DNA of 8,994 nucleotides, taken from the NCBI GenBank assembly GCA_016462305.1, contig JAEMTM010000075.1, forward strand, positions 1 through 8,994, read 5' to 3'. A program made the translations under genes and the position numbers. This DNA comes from Sphingomonadaceae bacterium (lineage in GTDB: Bacteria; Pseudomonadota; Alphaproteobacteria; Sphingomonadales; Sphingomonadaceae). A model generated the notes under the pieces. The model made no database searches. It worked only from the letters and a program-made list of their open reading frames with translations, and was not told the DNA's origin. The first letter of the stretch is position 1, and each line of letters opens with the position of its first letter. This document shows positions 1-5,631 of this stretch, one piece after another.

Positions 1-2
1 TG

Positions 3-404
3 ATGGCAAACGCAAATCTGTTGGCGATACTTGTGGCCGCCGCGACGGGCTTTTTGATTGGTGGCTTATGGTATGGGCCATTGTTCGGTAAAGCGTGGAT
101 GGCGGAGCATGGATTTACCGAGGAGCAACTGCGCGGTGGCAATATGCTGAAAATCTATGGCCTGACCTTTGCCTTTTCGGTGCTATCGGCCGTGTTTCTT
201 GGCCATTTACTGGCATTTTTTGATACCAACGCACGTTCGACGCTTATGATCTCTGTCGGCATTTCGCTTGGCTATATCATCCCCGCCATTGGCACCAATT
301 ATCTGTTTTCGCGTAAATCAGGCCGGTTGTTCGCGATTGATGCAGGATATTGGCTCGTGTTCTACGCGGCGATGGGATTGGTTTTTCTGTTACTTGGGCA
401 TTAG
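3..404 (+). CDS. DUF1761 family small membrane protein
   Basis: This 133-residue protein resembles the DUF1761 family, whose biochemical role is unknown; I assign no function. Four hydrophobic segments are visible at about residues 5-25, 52-73, 81-101 and 113-132, so it is very likely an inner-membrane protein with little soluble domain. The first helix runs into a Trp-Tyr-Gly-Pro-Leu motif (residues 23-27) followed by Gly-Lys-Ala-Trp-Met (29-33), a pattern I associate with this family. A short charged stretch (35-50) separates helices 1 and 2. The start is an ATG inside TGATG at the window edge; the TGA at 1-3 could be the stop of an upstream gene and would imply coupling, but that gene lies outside the window. 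The stop is 9 bases from the convergent surE stop, leaving no room for a separate terminator. Family assignment is from memory of the motif pattern. Confidence 0.8.
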   Translation: MANANLLAILVAAATGFLIGGLWYGPLFGKAWMAEHGFTEEQLRGGNMLKIYGLTFAFSVLSAVFLGHLLAFFDTNARSTLMISVGISLGYIIPAIGTNYLFSRKSGRLFAIDAGYWLVFYAAMGLVFLLLGH

Positions 405-413
405 AGTGAGTAT

Positions 414-1181
414 CTAACCACCATATCTTTGCTGCAACGTCGCTAGGGATTCATGGTGCGTCAGGTCAAGTTGCAGGGGGGTCACGGCAATATAACCGTC
501 TTCTATGACCTCAAGGTCGGTGTCATGGCCCGGCGTGTGCAACATGCCATGCAGGCCAAACCAATAATAATCATATCCGCGCGGATCAGTACCTTTGACA
601 ATTGACCCACGACTATAGTCGTGAAAACCCTGACGTGCGACTTTGATACCCTTCACGTCTTGCGGCAGCAGGGGCGGAAAGTTGATGTTGGTCAATGTAC
701 GCGGCGTAGCTGGCATATCGAGCAACGGACGAAGGACGCGCTCGCCCCATGCTTCCGCCGCCGAAAAGGGGACCGCGTCGGCCATGCCTTCTTTGCTATA
801 GACTTGGCTCAGTGCGATAGAACGAATGCCCGCCAACGCCCCTTCCATCGCGGCAGACACCGTGCCGGAATAGGTAATGTCATCCCCCAAATTGGCACCA
901 CGGTTCACGCCGGACAGGATCAGGTCAGGCTTTGCATCCTTCATTATCACGCCAATGCCCAGCATTACGGAGTCCGTAGGCGTGCCTGCAACCGAATAAT
1001 GCTTATCCCCATGCTGGCGAATGCGCACAGGCTTGGTCAAGGTAAGCGAATGACCAGCGCCCGAGTTTTCCTCCGCAGGCGCGACGATCCATATATCATC
1101 GCTAATATTGCGGGCAATCGCCTCCAACACCTTAAGGCCTGGCGCATTCACACCATCATCATTGGTCAACAATATACGCAT
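414..1181 (-). CDS. surE: 5'/3'-nucleotidase SurE
   Basis: SurE is a cytosolic, divalent-metal-dependent nucleoside monophosphate phosphatase (some homologues also cut short polyphosphate) linked to stationary-phase and stress survival. The 255-residue length is normal for the family. The N-terminus carries the hallmark LLTNDDG (residues 4-10) with metal-binding Asp8 and Asp9. Other expected active-site elements are Asn39-Ser40 in the EENSGAGHS stretch, GTPTDSV (66-72) and SGVNRGANLGDD (90-101) containing Asn93. The ATG shares one base with the serS stop (TGATG), so translation is probably coupled to serS and the two genes form an operon. The gene ends in TAG, 9 bases from the convergent DUF1761 gene. 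In many alphaproteobacteria surE is followed by pcm and a LysM/M23 peptidase gene; neither is present here. No damage to the catalytic set was seen. Confidence 0.97.
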   Translation of the reverse strand: MRILLTNDDGVNAPGLKVLEAIARNISDDIWIVAPAEENSGAGHSLTLTKPVRIRQHGDKHYSVAGTPTDSVMLGIGVIMKDAKPDLILSGVNRGANLGDDITYSGTVSAAMEGALAGIRSIALSQVYSKEGMADAVPFSAAEAWGERVLRPLLDMPATPRTLTNINFPPLLPQDVKGIKVARQGFHDYSRGSIVKGTDPRGYDYYWFGLHGMLHTPGHDTDLEVIEDGYIAVTPLQLDLTHHESLATLQQRYGG

Positions 1182-2461
1182 CAGGCGGTCGCCTCTAACT
1201 TTGTAAGCCCGCCCATATAGGGCAGCAAAGCCGCCGGAACGGAGACGCTACCATCGGCCTGCTGATGATTTTCAAGCACCGCAACAAGTGTGCGGCCAAC
1301 CGCAAGGCCAGACCCGTTCAGAGTGTGGACAAAGACATTGCCCTTGCCTTCGGCTGGACGGTAACGGCTGTTCATCCGCCGTGCCTGCCAGTCACCGCAA
1401 TTCGAGCAGCTGGAGATTTCGCGGTATAGCCCTTGGCCCGGCAACCAGACCTCAAGATCATAGGTCCGCTGTGCGCTTGCACCCATATCACCTGTACACA
1501 ACAGCATCTTTCGATAGGGCAATTCAAGCGCTTGCAATATGCCTTCGGCGCTTTGCACCATGCGTTCATGCTCTGCCGCGCTGTCTTCGGGCCGGACGAT
1601 GGAAACCAGCTCCACCTTTTCAAACTGGTGCTGGCGAATGAGGCCCTTGGTATCGCGGCCGGCCGCGCCTGCTTCGGAGCGGAAACATGGGGTCAGCGCC
1701 GTCAGCCGGATCGGCAGGGCGCTTTCGTCCAAAATCTGCTCCCGCACGCTGTTGGTCAACGACACTTCAGCAGTGGGAATCAGCCAGCGGCCATCGGTTG
1801 TTTGAAAATTGTCTTCGGCAAATTTAGGAAGCTGCCCGGTTCCAAACAAAGATTCCTGTCGCACCAAATAAGGCGTAGCGCACTCGGTATAGCCGCGCTG
1901 CGCAGTCTGATGGTCGAGCATGAATTGGCCAAGCGCACGGTTCAAGCGCGCCATCTGCCCCCGCATGAAGGTGAACCGTGCGCCCGAAATGGCAACACCG
2001 GTTTCAAAGTCGAGGCCAAGGGCGGGTCCAATATCCGCATGGTCGCGGGGCTCGAAATCAAACTCTCGTGGTTCGCCCCAGCGGGCAATTTCGACATTCT
2101 CGGTCTCATCTGCGCCATCGGGGGTGTCCGCCGCTGGCAAATTCGGTAAGCCCGCAAGCAAGGCGTCGAGTTCCAGGCCCGCCGCACGTTCGCGCTCTTC
2201 CAACTGCGGCAATACATCTTTCAACTGGGCAACTTCGGCCTTTAACGCCTCCGCCGTTGCGGTATCGCCCTTGCCCATGGCTGCGCCGATGGCTTTTGAC
2301 GCATCGTTGCGGCGGGCCTGCGCATTTTGCATCTCAGTCAAGATTGCCCGCCGGTTTTCGTCCAAAGCAAGGATGGACGCGGCAACGGGTTCAGCGCCCC
2401 GGCGCATCAATGCAGCATCAAAGTCTTTTGGATTTTCACGGATATATTTTAGGTCATGCAT
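1181..2461 (-). CDS. serS: Seryl-tRNA synthetase
   Basis: SerRS charges tRNA-Ser (and tRNA-Sec where present) with serine in the cytoplasm and is essential. The 426-residue protein has the full bacterial architecture. Residues about 1-110 form the tRNA-binding domain, with a charged helical region (roughly 28-100) corresponding to the long antiparallel coiled-coil arm. A class II catalytic core follows. Visible core motifs are TAEVS (230-234), motif 2 around CFRSEAGAAGRDTKG (259-273) leading into QHQFEKVEL (277-285), the EISSCSNCGDWQARR stretch (348-362) and motif 3 around NGSGLAVGRTLVAVLENHQ (382-400). The MHDLKYIREN N-terminus is typical of alphaproteobacterial SerRS and supports this ATG, although no strong Shine-Dalgarno sequence precedes it. 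serS is the first gene of a serS-surE pair and is divergent from dksA. No convincing serS promoter could be picked out. Confidence 0.98.
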   Translation of the reverse strand: MHDLKYIRENPKDFDAALMRRGAEPVAASILALDENRRAILTEMQNAQARRNDASKAIGAAMGKGDTATAEALKAEVAQLKDVLPQLEERERAAGLELDALLAGLPNLPAADTPDGADETENVEIARWGEPREFDFEPRDHADIGPALGLDFETGVAISGARFTFMRGQMARLNRALGQFMLDHQTAQRGYTECATPYLVRQESLFGTGQLPKFAEDNFQTTDGRWLIPTAEVSLTNSVREQILDESALPIRLTALTPCFRSEAGAAGRDTKGLIRQHQFEKVELVSIVRPEDSAAEHERMVQSAEGILQALELPYRKMLLCTGDMGASAQRTYDLEVWLPGQGLYREISSCSNCGDWQARRMNSRYRPAEGKGNVFVHTLNGSGLAVGRTLVAVLENHQQADGSVSVPAALLPYMGGLTKLEATA

Positions 2462-2580
2462 GACGGCAGGCTATGCCCCGCGCGTGGCGGTTTCGCAATG
2501 AAAAAGGGCGACGGAAAGTCGGCGGCGTTTGCGCGGCACTTACACAATCTGGCTTGCCATCGCTTTCTTAGAGTCTTTCC

Positions 2581-2600
2581 GCAATTGACCGCAAAATTGC
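2581..2600. repeat. 6-bp dyad GCAATT-N8-AATTGC upstream of dksA and serS
   Basis: The arms GCAATT (2581-2586) and AATTGC (2595-2600) are exact inverted repeats separated by 8 bases. The dyad contains a TTGACC hexamer (2585-2590) that, with TAAAAC at 2608-2613 after 17 bases, gives a weak second promoter candidate toward dksA. A symmetric site between divergent genes could be an operator, but six-base arms rich in A and T can arise by chance and no known regulator is recognised. Confidence 0.3.
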
Positions 2601-2682
2601 CCATGCATAAAACGCAAATCAGCCCGCGTTTGGGCACATTCGACGGCTTTTGTCCAATTGAAGACAGCATGTAACATTTGGC

Positions 2683-2711
2683 TTGTGCCACATTTGGCCC
2701 GAGTCTATAGC
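2683..2711 (+). promoter_or_regulatory. Predicted housekeeping-sigma promoter of dksA
   Basis: The -35 element is TTGTGC (2683-2688) preceded by C, and the -10 element is TATAGC (2706-2711) also preceded by C, with a 17-base spacer. This resembles the alphaproteobacterial pattern CTTGAC-N17-CTATAT. Transcription would begin near 2718, giving a leader of about 60 bases before the ATG at 2781. The location also argues against the longer dksA start at 2658, which would lie upstream of the promoter. No experimental support is available from sequence alone. Confidence 0.55.
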
Positions 2712-2769
2712 GCCGCCAAGAGTGGATTAGACGCAGGCTTCTTCGTTCTGGAGGGGCTGCCCCGCGGGT

Positions 2770-2773
2770 GGAG
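2770..2773 (+). promoter_or_regulatory. Ribosome-binding site deciding the dksA start
   Basis: GGAG lies 7 bases before the ATG at 2781. The upstream in-frame TTG at 2658 has no comparable site and precedes the predicted promoter, so the ATG at 2781 is chosen. Confidence 0.75.
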
Positions 2774-2780
2774 AATTACG

Positions 2781-3245
2781 ATGGGCGGGAGCGCCAAGCC
2801 TCAAGATACGACCAACGAAACAAGCGCCACTGACTTTGGCCTCGACGATTCATATGTACCTGGCGACGGCGAGCCATTTATGAATGATCGGCAATTAAGA
2901 TATTTTGAAAAGCAGCTCGTTGACTGGAAGAATAGCATCTTGGCGGAGGCCCAAGGAACGCTGAACCAGCTTCAGGATGGCCCCATGCGTGAGCCAGATC
3001 TTAACGACCGCGCTTCGAGCGAAACCGATTGGGGTATCGAACTTCGTACCCGCGACCGCCAACGTAAACTTATCGCCAAAATCGAGGCCGCGTTGCGCCG
3101 CATCACTGAGGGCGAATATGGTTACTGCCAAGTAACTGGCGAGCCTATTTCGCTCGCACGCCTGCGCGCTCGACCGATTGCAACCATGACACTCGAAGCG
3201 CAGGAGCGCCACGAACGGCAAGAACGCGTTTCACGCGACGACTGA
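2781..3245 (+). CDS. dksA: RNA polymerase-binding transcription factor DksA, one-cysteine type
   Basis: DksA binds in the secondary channel of RNA polymerase and, with ppGpp, resets promoter activity during nutrient stress. Using the ATG at 2781 the protein is 154 residues, close to the E. coli length of 151. The central region (about 34-110) fits the antiparallel coiled coil, and its tip carries the functional DxxDxA pattern as Asp73-Leu-Asn-Asp76-Arg-Ala78. The C-terminal globular domain follows with GEYGYC (111-116) and an arginine-rich segment. Only Cys116 of the canonical four zinc ligands remains: the CxxC/CxxC pairs read CQVT (116-119) and TLEA (137-140). This substitution is, to my knowledge, usual in alphaproteobacterial DksA, including the characterised Rhodobacter sphaeroides homologue that still acts on RNA polymerase. 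The gene is monocistronic here, divergent from serS and convergent with pgl. The in-frame extension back to 2658 shows no family similarity and is excluded. Confidence 0.94.
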   Translation: MGGSAKPQDTTNETSATDFGLDDSYVPGDGEPFMNDRQLRYFEKQLVDWKNSILAEAQGTLNQLQDGPMREPDLNDRASSETDWGIELRTRDRQRKLIAKIEAALRRITEGEYGYCQVTGEPISLARLRARPIATMTLEAQERHERQERVSRDD

Positions 3246-3317
3246 TCCTTCTGCTGAGGAACGTAAGAGTAAATCCCCGGCAAAATGCGCCGAGCCTCAT
3301 CACCTAATCAGTCGTCG
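3236..3317. repeat. 11-bp inverted repeat spanning the convergent stop codons of dksA and pgl
   Basis: CGACGACTGAT at 3236-3246 is the exact reverse complement of ATCAGTCGTCG at 3307-3317. Each arm contains the Asp-Asp-stop codons (GAC GAC TGA) of one of the two convergent genes. A second nested pair, TGAGG (3255-3259) and CCTCA (3295-3299), is placed almost symmetrically inside, and a four-base CGGC/GCCG pair (3278-3281, 3289-3292) lies inside that. The transcript from either side could fold into a long interrupted stem. No run of T follows either arm, so this is not a classical intrinsic terminator. It could be a bidirectional 3'-end structure, or a consequence of both genes ending with the same codons. 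Confidence 0.5.
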
Positions 3318-4015
3318 AGGCAGTAAATGTCGACAGGCACGACAATTTTGTCAAGCACGCGGCCAACCGGATAGGCCGATTTTCCACCCTGTTCTATGGC
3401 CATTTCAAGCACTTCGCGCTTTTCGGCGCCGTTGATCACCAAAATCGCGGTCCGCGCCGCGCCAATGGCTGCACCTGTTAATGTCACCCGATTGACGGGC
3501 GCTTCGGGTGGTAACGGATCGGGCGCAACGCCCACAGCGCGCACATCTTTGCCGCCGTCCATCGCCGATTCCAAATCAGGACCGGGGAAGATTGATGCGG
3601 TATGACCATCGGTGCCCATGCCGAGCCAGACCAAATCCGGCGGCCAATGGAGGTCCGCCAACCGTGCATTCGCCGCGCTGCCCGCCAGTTTATGGTCGGC
3701 GGCATCACTTGCGATTGGCAACACCCGCGCACCCTTTGGAATGAAGATTTTGGCAATCATCGCCACATTGGACAAGGGGTTGTCCACAGGCACCAATCGG
3801 TCATCGGTTGGGATAATCGTAACATTTTTCCAACGAATATTGGCTTGGGCCAGCTTTTCCAAAATCGGTTTGGGCGTTGATCCGCCGGGGAATGCGACCA
3901 GCGCCTGACCACGGGCGTCCAACGCGCTTTCGATGATGAAGCTGACGTCGCCGACCACGGCATCAATCAGGTCTTCCGCAGCGTCAAAATCCCACCATTC
4001 GATTTCTTCGGCCAT
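3308..4015 (-). CDS. pgl: 6-phosphogluconolactonase (DevB/SOL type)
   Basis: Pgl hydrolyses 6-phosphoglucono-delta-lactone, the Zwf product, to 6-phosphogluconate, the Edd substrate, in the cytosol. From the ATG at 4015 the protein is 235 residues, normal for the SOL/DevB type. Family motifs are FPGGSTP (42-48), the TDDRLVP segment (70-76, where many members have DER), LGMGTDGHTASIFPG (131-145) and NRVTLT (175-180). A GTG at 4057 in the same frame would add 14 residues (beginning MPHRHYG) but would overlap eda by 26 bases. The ATG start is preferred because GGAGA follows the eda stop and lies 10 bases before it. This is the last gene of the zwf-edd-glk-eda-pgl operon, 16 bases after eda. Its stop faces dksA across 62 bases. 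Many other sphingomonads, as I recall, place pgl next to zwf rather than at the operon's far end. Confidence 0.94.
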   Translation of the reverse strand: MAEEIEWWDFDAAEDLIDAVVGDVSFIIESALDARGQALVAFPGGSTPKPILEKLAQANIRWKNVTIIPTDDRLVPVDNPLSNVAMIAKIFIPKGARVLPIASDAADHKLAGSAANARLADLHWPPDLVWLGMGTDGHTASIFPGPDLESAMDGGKDVRAVGVAPDPLPPEAPVNRVTLTGAAIGAARTAILVINGAEKREVLEMAIEQGGKSAYPVGRVLDKIVVPVDIYCLDD

Positions 4016-4025
4016 ATGCCTTGCG

Positions 4026-4030
4026 TCTCC
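4026..4030 (-). promoter_or_regulatory. Ribosome-binding site deciding the pgl start
   Basis: Read on the minus strand, GGAGA occurs 2 bases after the eda stop TAA and ends 10 bases before the ATG at 4015. It supports that ATG over the upstream GTG at 4057. Confidence 0.65.
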
Positions 4031-4031
4031 G

Positions 4032-4646
4032 TTAGTTCCGTAATGCCGATGCGGCACGCGCTGCCGATTCTATCGCGGCAACATCTGGAACGCCTTTACC
4101 AACAAGCCAGCTACCGCCAACACATAAAATTTCCGGTACCGCCAACCAATCTGCCGCTGTGTCCTGTTTTATACCACCTGTTGGGCAAAATCGGCACTGG
4201 CCGAATGGGCCAATGAGCGCCTTGAGCGCGGGAAGGCCACCAATGGCCTCCGCCGGGAAGAATTTGAAATGCGTCAGTCCCAAATCTAGCCCGCGCATGA
4301 TGTCGCTGGCGCTGGCGATGCCGGGCAAGAACGGTATGCCTTTGGCAATAGCTGCCTTACCCAAATTATTGGTCAGGCCCGGCGATACAATGAACTCAGC
4401 GCCAGCGGCGATCGCGCATTCGAGACCGGGCACATCGATAATAGTGCCAGCGCCAACAATCGCGCCGGGCACCTTCTTCATCTCGGCAATCGCGTCCAAG
4501 GCCGCAGCGGTGCGCAAGGTGACCTCAAGCACGCAAAGCCCTCCTGCAACGAGCGCCTGCGCTATGCCACGCGCATGCGCGGCATCCTCAATAACCAGCA
4601 CCGGAATGACGGGCGCGGTGCGCATGATTTTTTCTATTGCGACCAT
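4032..4646 (-). CDS. eda: 2-keto-3-deoxy-6-phosphogluconate (KDPG) aldolase
   Basis: Eda cleaves KDPG to pyruvate and glyceraldehyde-3-phosphate, the last step specific to the Entner-Doudoroff pathway. It is a class I (Schiff-base) aldolase and normally a homotrimer. With the start at 4646 the protein is 204 residues, close to the 208-213 of characterised enzymes. Key sites are Glu41 in LEVTLRT (40-46), GAGT (65-68), SPGLT (88-92), the Schiff-base Lys128 in FKFFPAE (127-133), and PTGGI (155-159) for phosphate and substrate binding. The longer frame starting at 4697 overlaps glk by 38 bases. MVAIEKIMRTAP aligns without gaps with the Z. mobilis Eda N-terminus as I recall it, and GAGGA overlapping the glk stop lies 10 bases upstream, so 4646 is chosen. 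An ATG at 4667, which would overlap glk by 8 bases, remains a possible alternative. The gene sits between glk (13-nt gap) and pgl (16-nt gap). Confidence 0.95.
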   Translation of the reverse strand: MVAIEKIMRTAPVIPVLVIEDAAHARGIAQALVAGGLCVLEVTLRTAAALDAIAEMKKVPGAIVGAGTIIDVPGLECAIAAGAEFIVSPGLTNNLGKAAIAKGIPFLPGIASASDIMRGLDLGLTHFKFFPAEAIGGLPALKALIGPFGQCRFCPTGGIKQDTAADWLAVPEILCVGGSWLVGKGVPDVAAIESAARAASALRN

Positions 4647-4656
4647 CTGGTGTAAA

Positions 4657-4661
4657 TCCTC
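4657..4661 (-). promoter_or_regulatory. Ribosome-binding site deciding the eda start
   Basis: On the minus strand GAGGA overlaps the glk stop codon (TGAGGA) and ends 10 bases before the ATG at 4646. Ribosomes finishing glk would terminate on top of this site, which favours coupling. Confidence 0.65.
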
Positions 4662-5631
4662 AAACATATTGCTGGGCGTAGGCGGCCGCTGCGCCAAAAA
4701 GGCCGGGTTGGGGATGCGTCATCAGTTTTACCGGGATGGCGGACATCAGCCCTTCGAAGCGGCCCTTTGCGCGAAACCGTTCGGCAAAGCCCGAACGGAT
4801 AAGGCTATCTTTGATCCGTAAGCCCAGCCCGCCCGCAATCACAACGCCAGCAAACCCTCCCTGCGCGAGCGTAATGTCGCCTGCCACACTGCCAAGCGAT
4901 AGACAGAAGCGGTCAACCGCTGCGGCGGCAAGGCTGTCCTCGCCTGACATGCCCATTTGCCACAAGGTCTTGTCGTCATATTGCTGGACCGCACGCCCCT
5001 CAATCGCGGCAAGCGTTTCGTAGAGATCGATAAGGCCTGGTCCAGACACCACGCGTTCGATTGATACCCGGCGGTAACGTTTGCGCAACCGCGCCAATAC
5101 AGCGTCCTCAATCGCATCGAGCGGGGCAAAATCGATATGCCCGCCTTCGGTCGCCTGCACATGATAGGCGCTGCCGCTGCGCCAGACATGCGCCACGCCA
5201 AGACCCGTTCCCGGCCCTATAATGCTCAACGTGCCTTCCGTGGCAAAGTCCTGATCCGGCCCCGTCAGATGCTGAAAATGCTCTGGCCCCGCCTGCGCAA
5301 CTGCATGGCCCACCGCGCCGAAGTCATTGACGATGACAAAGCTGTCGATGTCCAATTTCTCGCACACCATCGAACGGCGGATGATCCACGGATTGTTGGT
5401 CAGCTTGATGACATCGGCGTCCACTAGCGCCGCAATCGCAATTGCCGCCACGCGGGGAAGTGGCGTGCCATTGCGCCGTTCAAATTCCTGCCAAGCCGTC
5501 TGGAAACTCGCATGTTCGGCGGTTTTCAGCGTCACCGCTTCGCCCAAGGCAAGCACGCGGCCGTCCATAACTTCGGCAATTGCGAAGCGGGCATGGGTTC
5601 CGCCAATATCGACAGCGACGATAGCCGTCAT
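4660..5631 (-). CDS. glk: Glucokinase (bacterial Glk family)
   Basis: Glk phosphorylates cytosolic glucose with ATP to glucose-6-phosphate and so feeds Zwf. At 323 residues it has normal length and belongs to the hexokinase/actin fold Glk family rather than the ROK family, since no ROK zinc motif is seen. Visible elements are the phosphate-binding DIGGTHARF (8-16), LTNNPW (77-82) for the sugar site, Asp103 in VNDFGAVGHA (101-110) as the catalytic base, GPGTGLGVAH (139-148), EGGHIDFAP (162-170) with sugar-contacting Glu162 and His165, SGPGL (196-200) and the ATP-side IAGGLGLR (265-272). The segment where relatives often have AGPV reads AALV (67-70). The ATG overlaps the edd stop by 4 bases (ATGA) and has only a weak Shine-Dalgarno sequence, so translation probably depends on coupling to edd. 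Resemblance to Z. mobilis Glk extends over nearly the whole protein. Confidence 0.96.
   Translation of the reverse strand: MTAIVAVDIGGTHARFAIAEVMDGRVLALGEAVTLKTAEHASFQTAWQEFERRNGTPLPRVAAIAIAALVDADVIKLTNNPWIIRRSMVCEKLDIDSFVIVNDFGAVGHAVAQAGPEHFQHLTGPDQDFATEGTLSIIGPGTGLGVAHVWRSGSAYHVQATEGGHIDFAPLDAIEDAVLARLRKRYRRVSIERVVSGPGLIDLYETLAAIEGRAVQQYDDKTLWQMGMSGEDSLAAAAVDRFCLSLGSVAGDITLAQGGFAGVVIAGGLGLRIKDSLIRSGFAERFRAKGRFEGLMSAIPVKLMTHPQPGLFGAAAAYAQQYV

Larger units (their letters stand above)
2462..2780. other. Divergent intergenic region between serS and dksA
   Basis: This 319-base stretch carries no convincing protein gene. Open frames crossing it on either strand have no recognisable motif, and one runs into the serS start. 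It should contain the promoters of both serS (leftward) and dksA (rightward). The clearest element is an alphaproteobacterial-style promoter at 2683-2711 directed at dksA. A dyad lies at 2581-2600. In the predicted dksA leader, GGGG (2753-2756) and CCCC (2760-2763) could form a short hairpin, and an eight-base palindrome CCCGCGGG (2761-2768) sits directly before the dksA ribosome-binding site. These GC-rich elements could influence initiation, but they are short and may be chance. Confidence 0.75.

Noticed and set aside
621..1220. A 199-codon plus-strand open frame opposite surE
   Set aside because: It is fully antisense to a clear SurE gene, has no recognisable motif and has a composition rich in Arg, His and Gln typical of a shadow frame.
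1433..2149. A 238-codon plus-strand open frame opposite serS
   Set aside because: It is antisense to a complete SerRS with all class II motifs; no domain or ribosome-binding site supports it.
2449..2691. An 80-codon minus-strand frame overlapping the serS start
   Set aside because: It runs past the well-supported serS start in another frame and shows no motif; the interval is better read as a regulatory region.
2658..2780. A 41-residue N-terminal extension of dksA from TTG at 2658
   Set aside because: It begins upstream of the predicted promoter, lacks a ribosome-binding site and has no similarity to DksA, while ATG at 2781 has GGAG at good spacing.
3246..3307. A classical rho-independent terminator between dksA and pgl
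   Set aside because: Pairing exists, but there is no compact GC stem followed by a T-run on either strand.
4016..4057. A GTG start of pgl adding 14 residues
   Set aside because: It would overlap eda by 26 bases, and the added residues are not typical of the family; the ATG at 4015 has GGAGA upstream.
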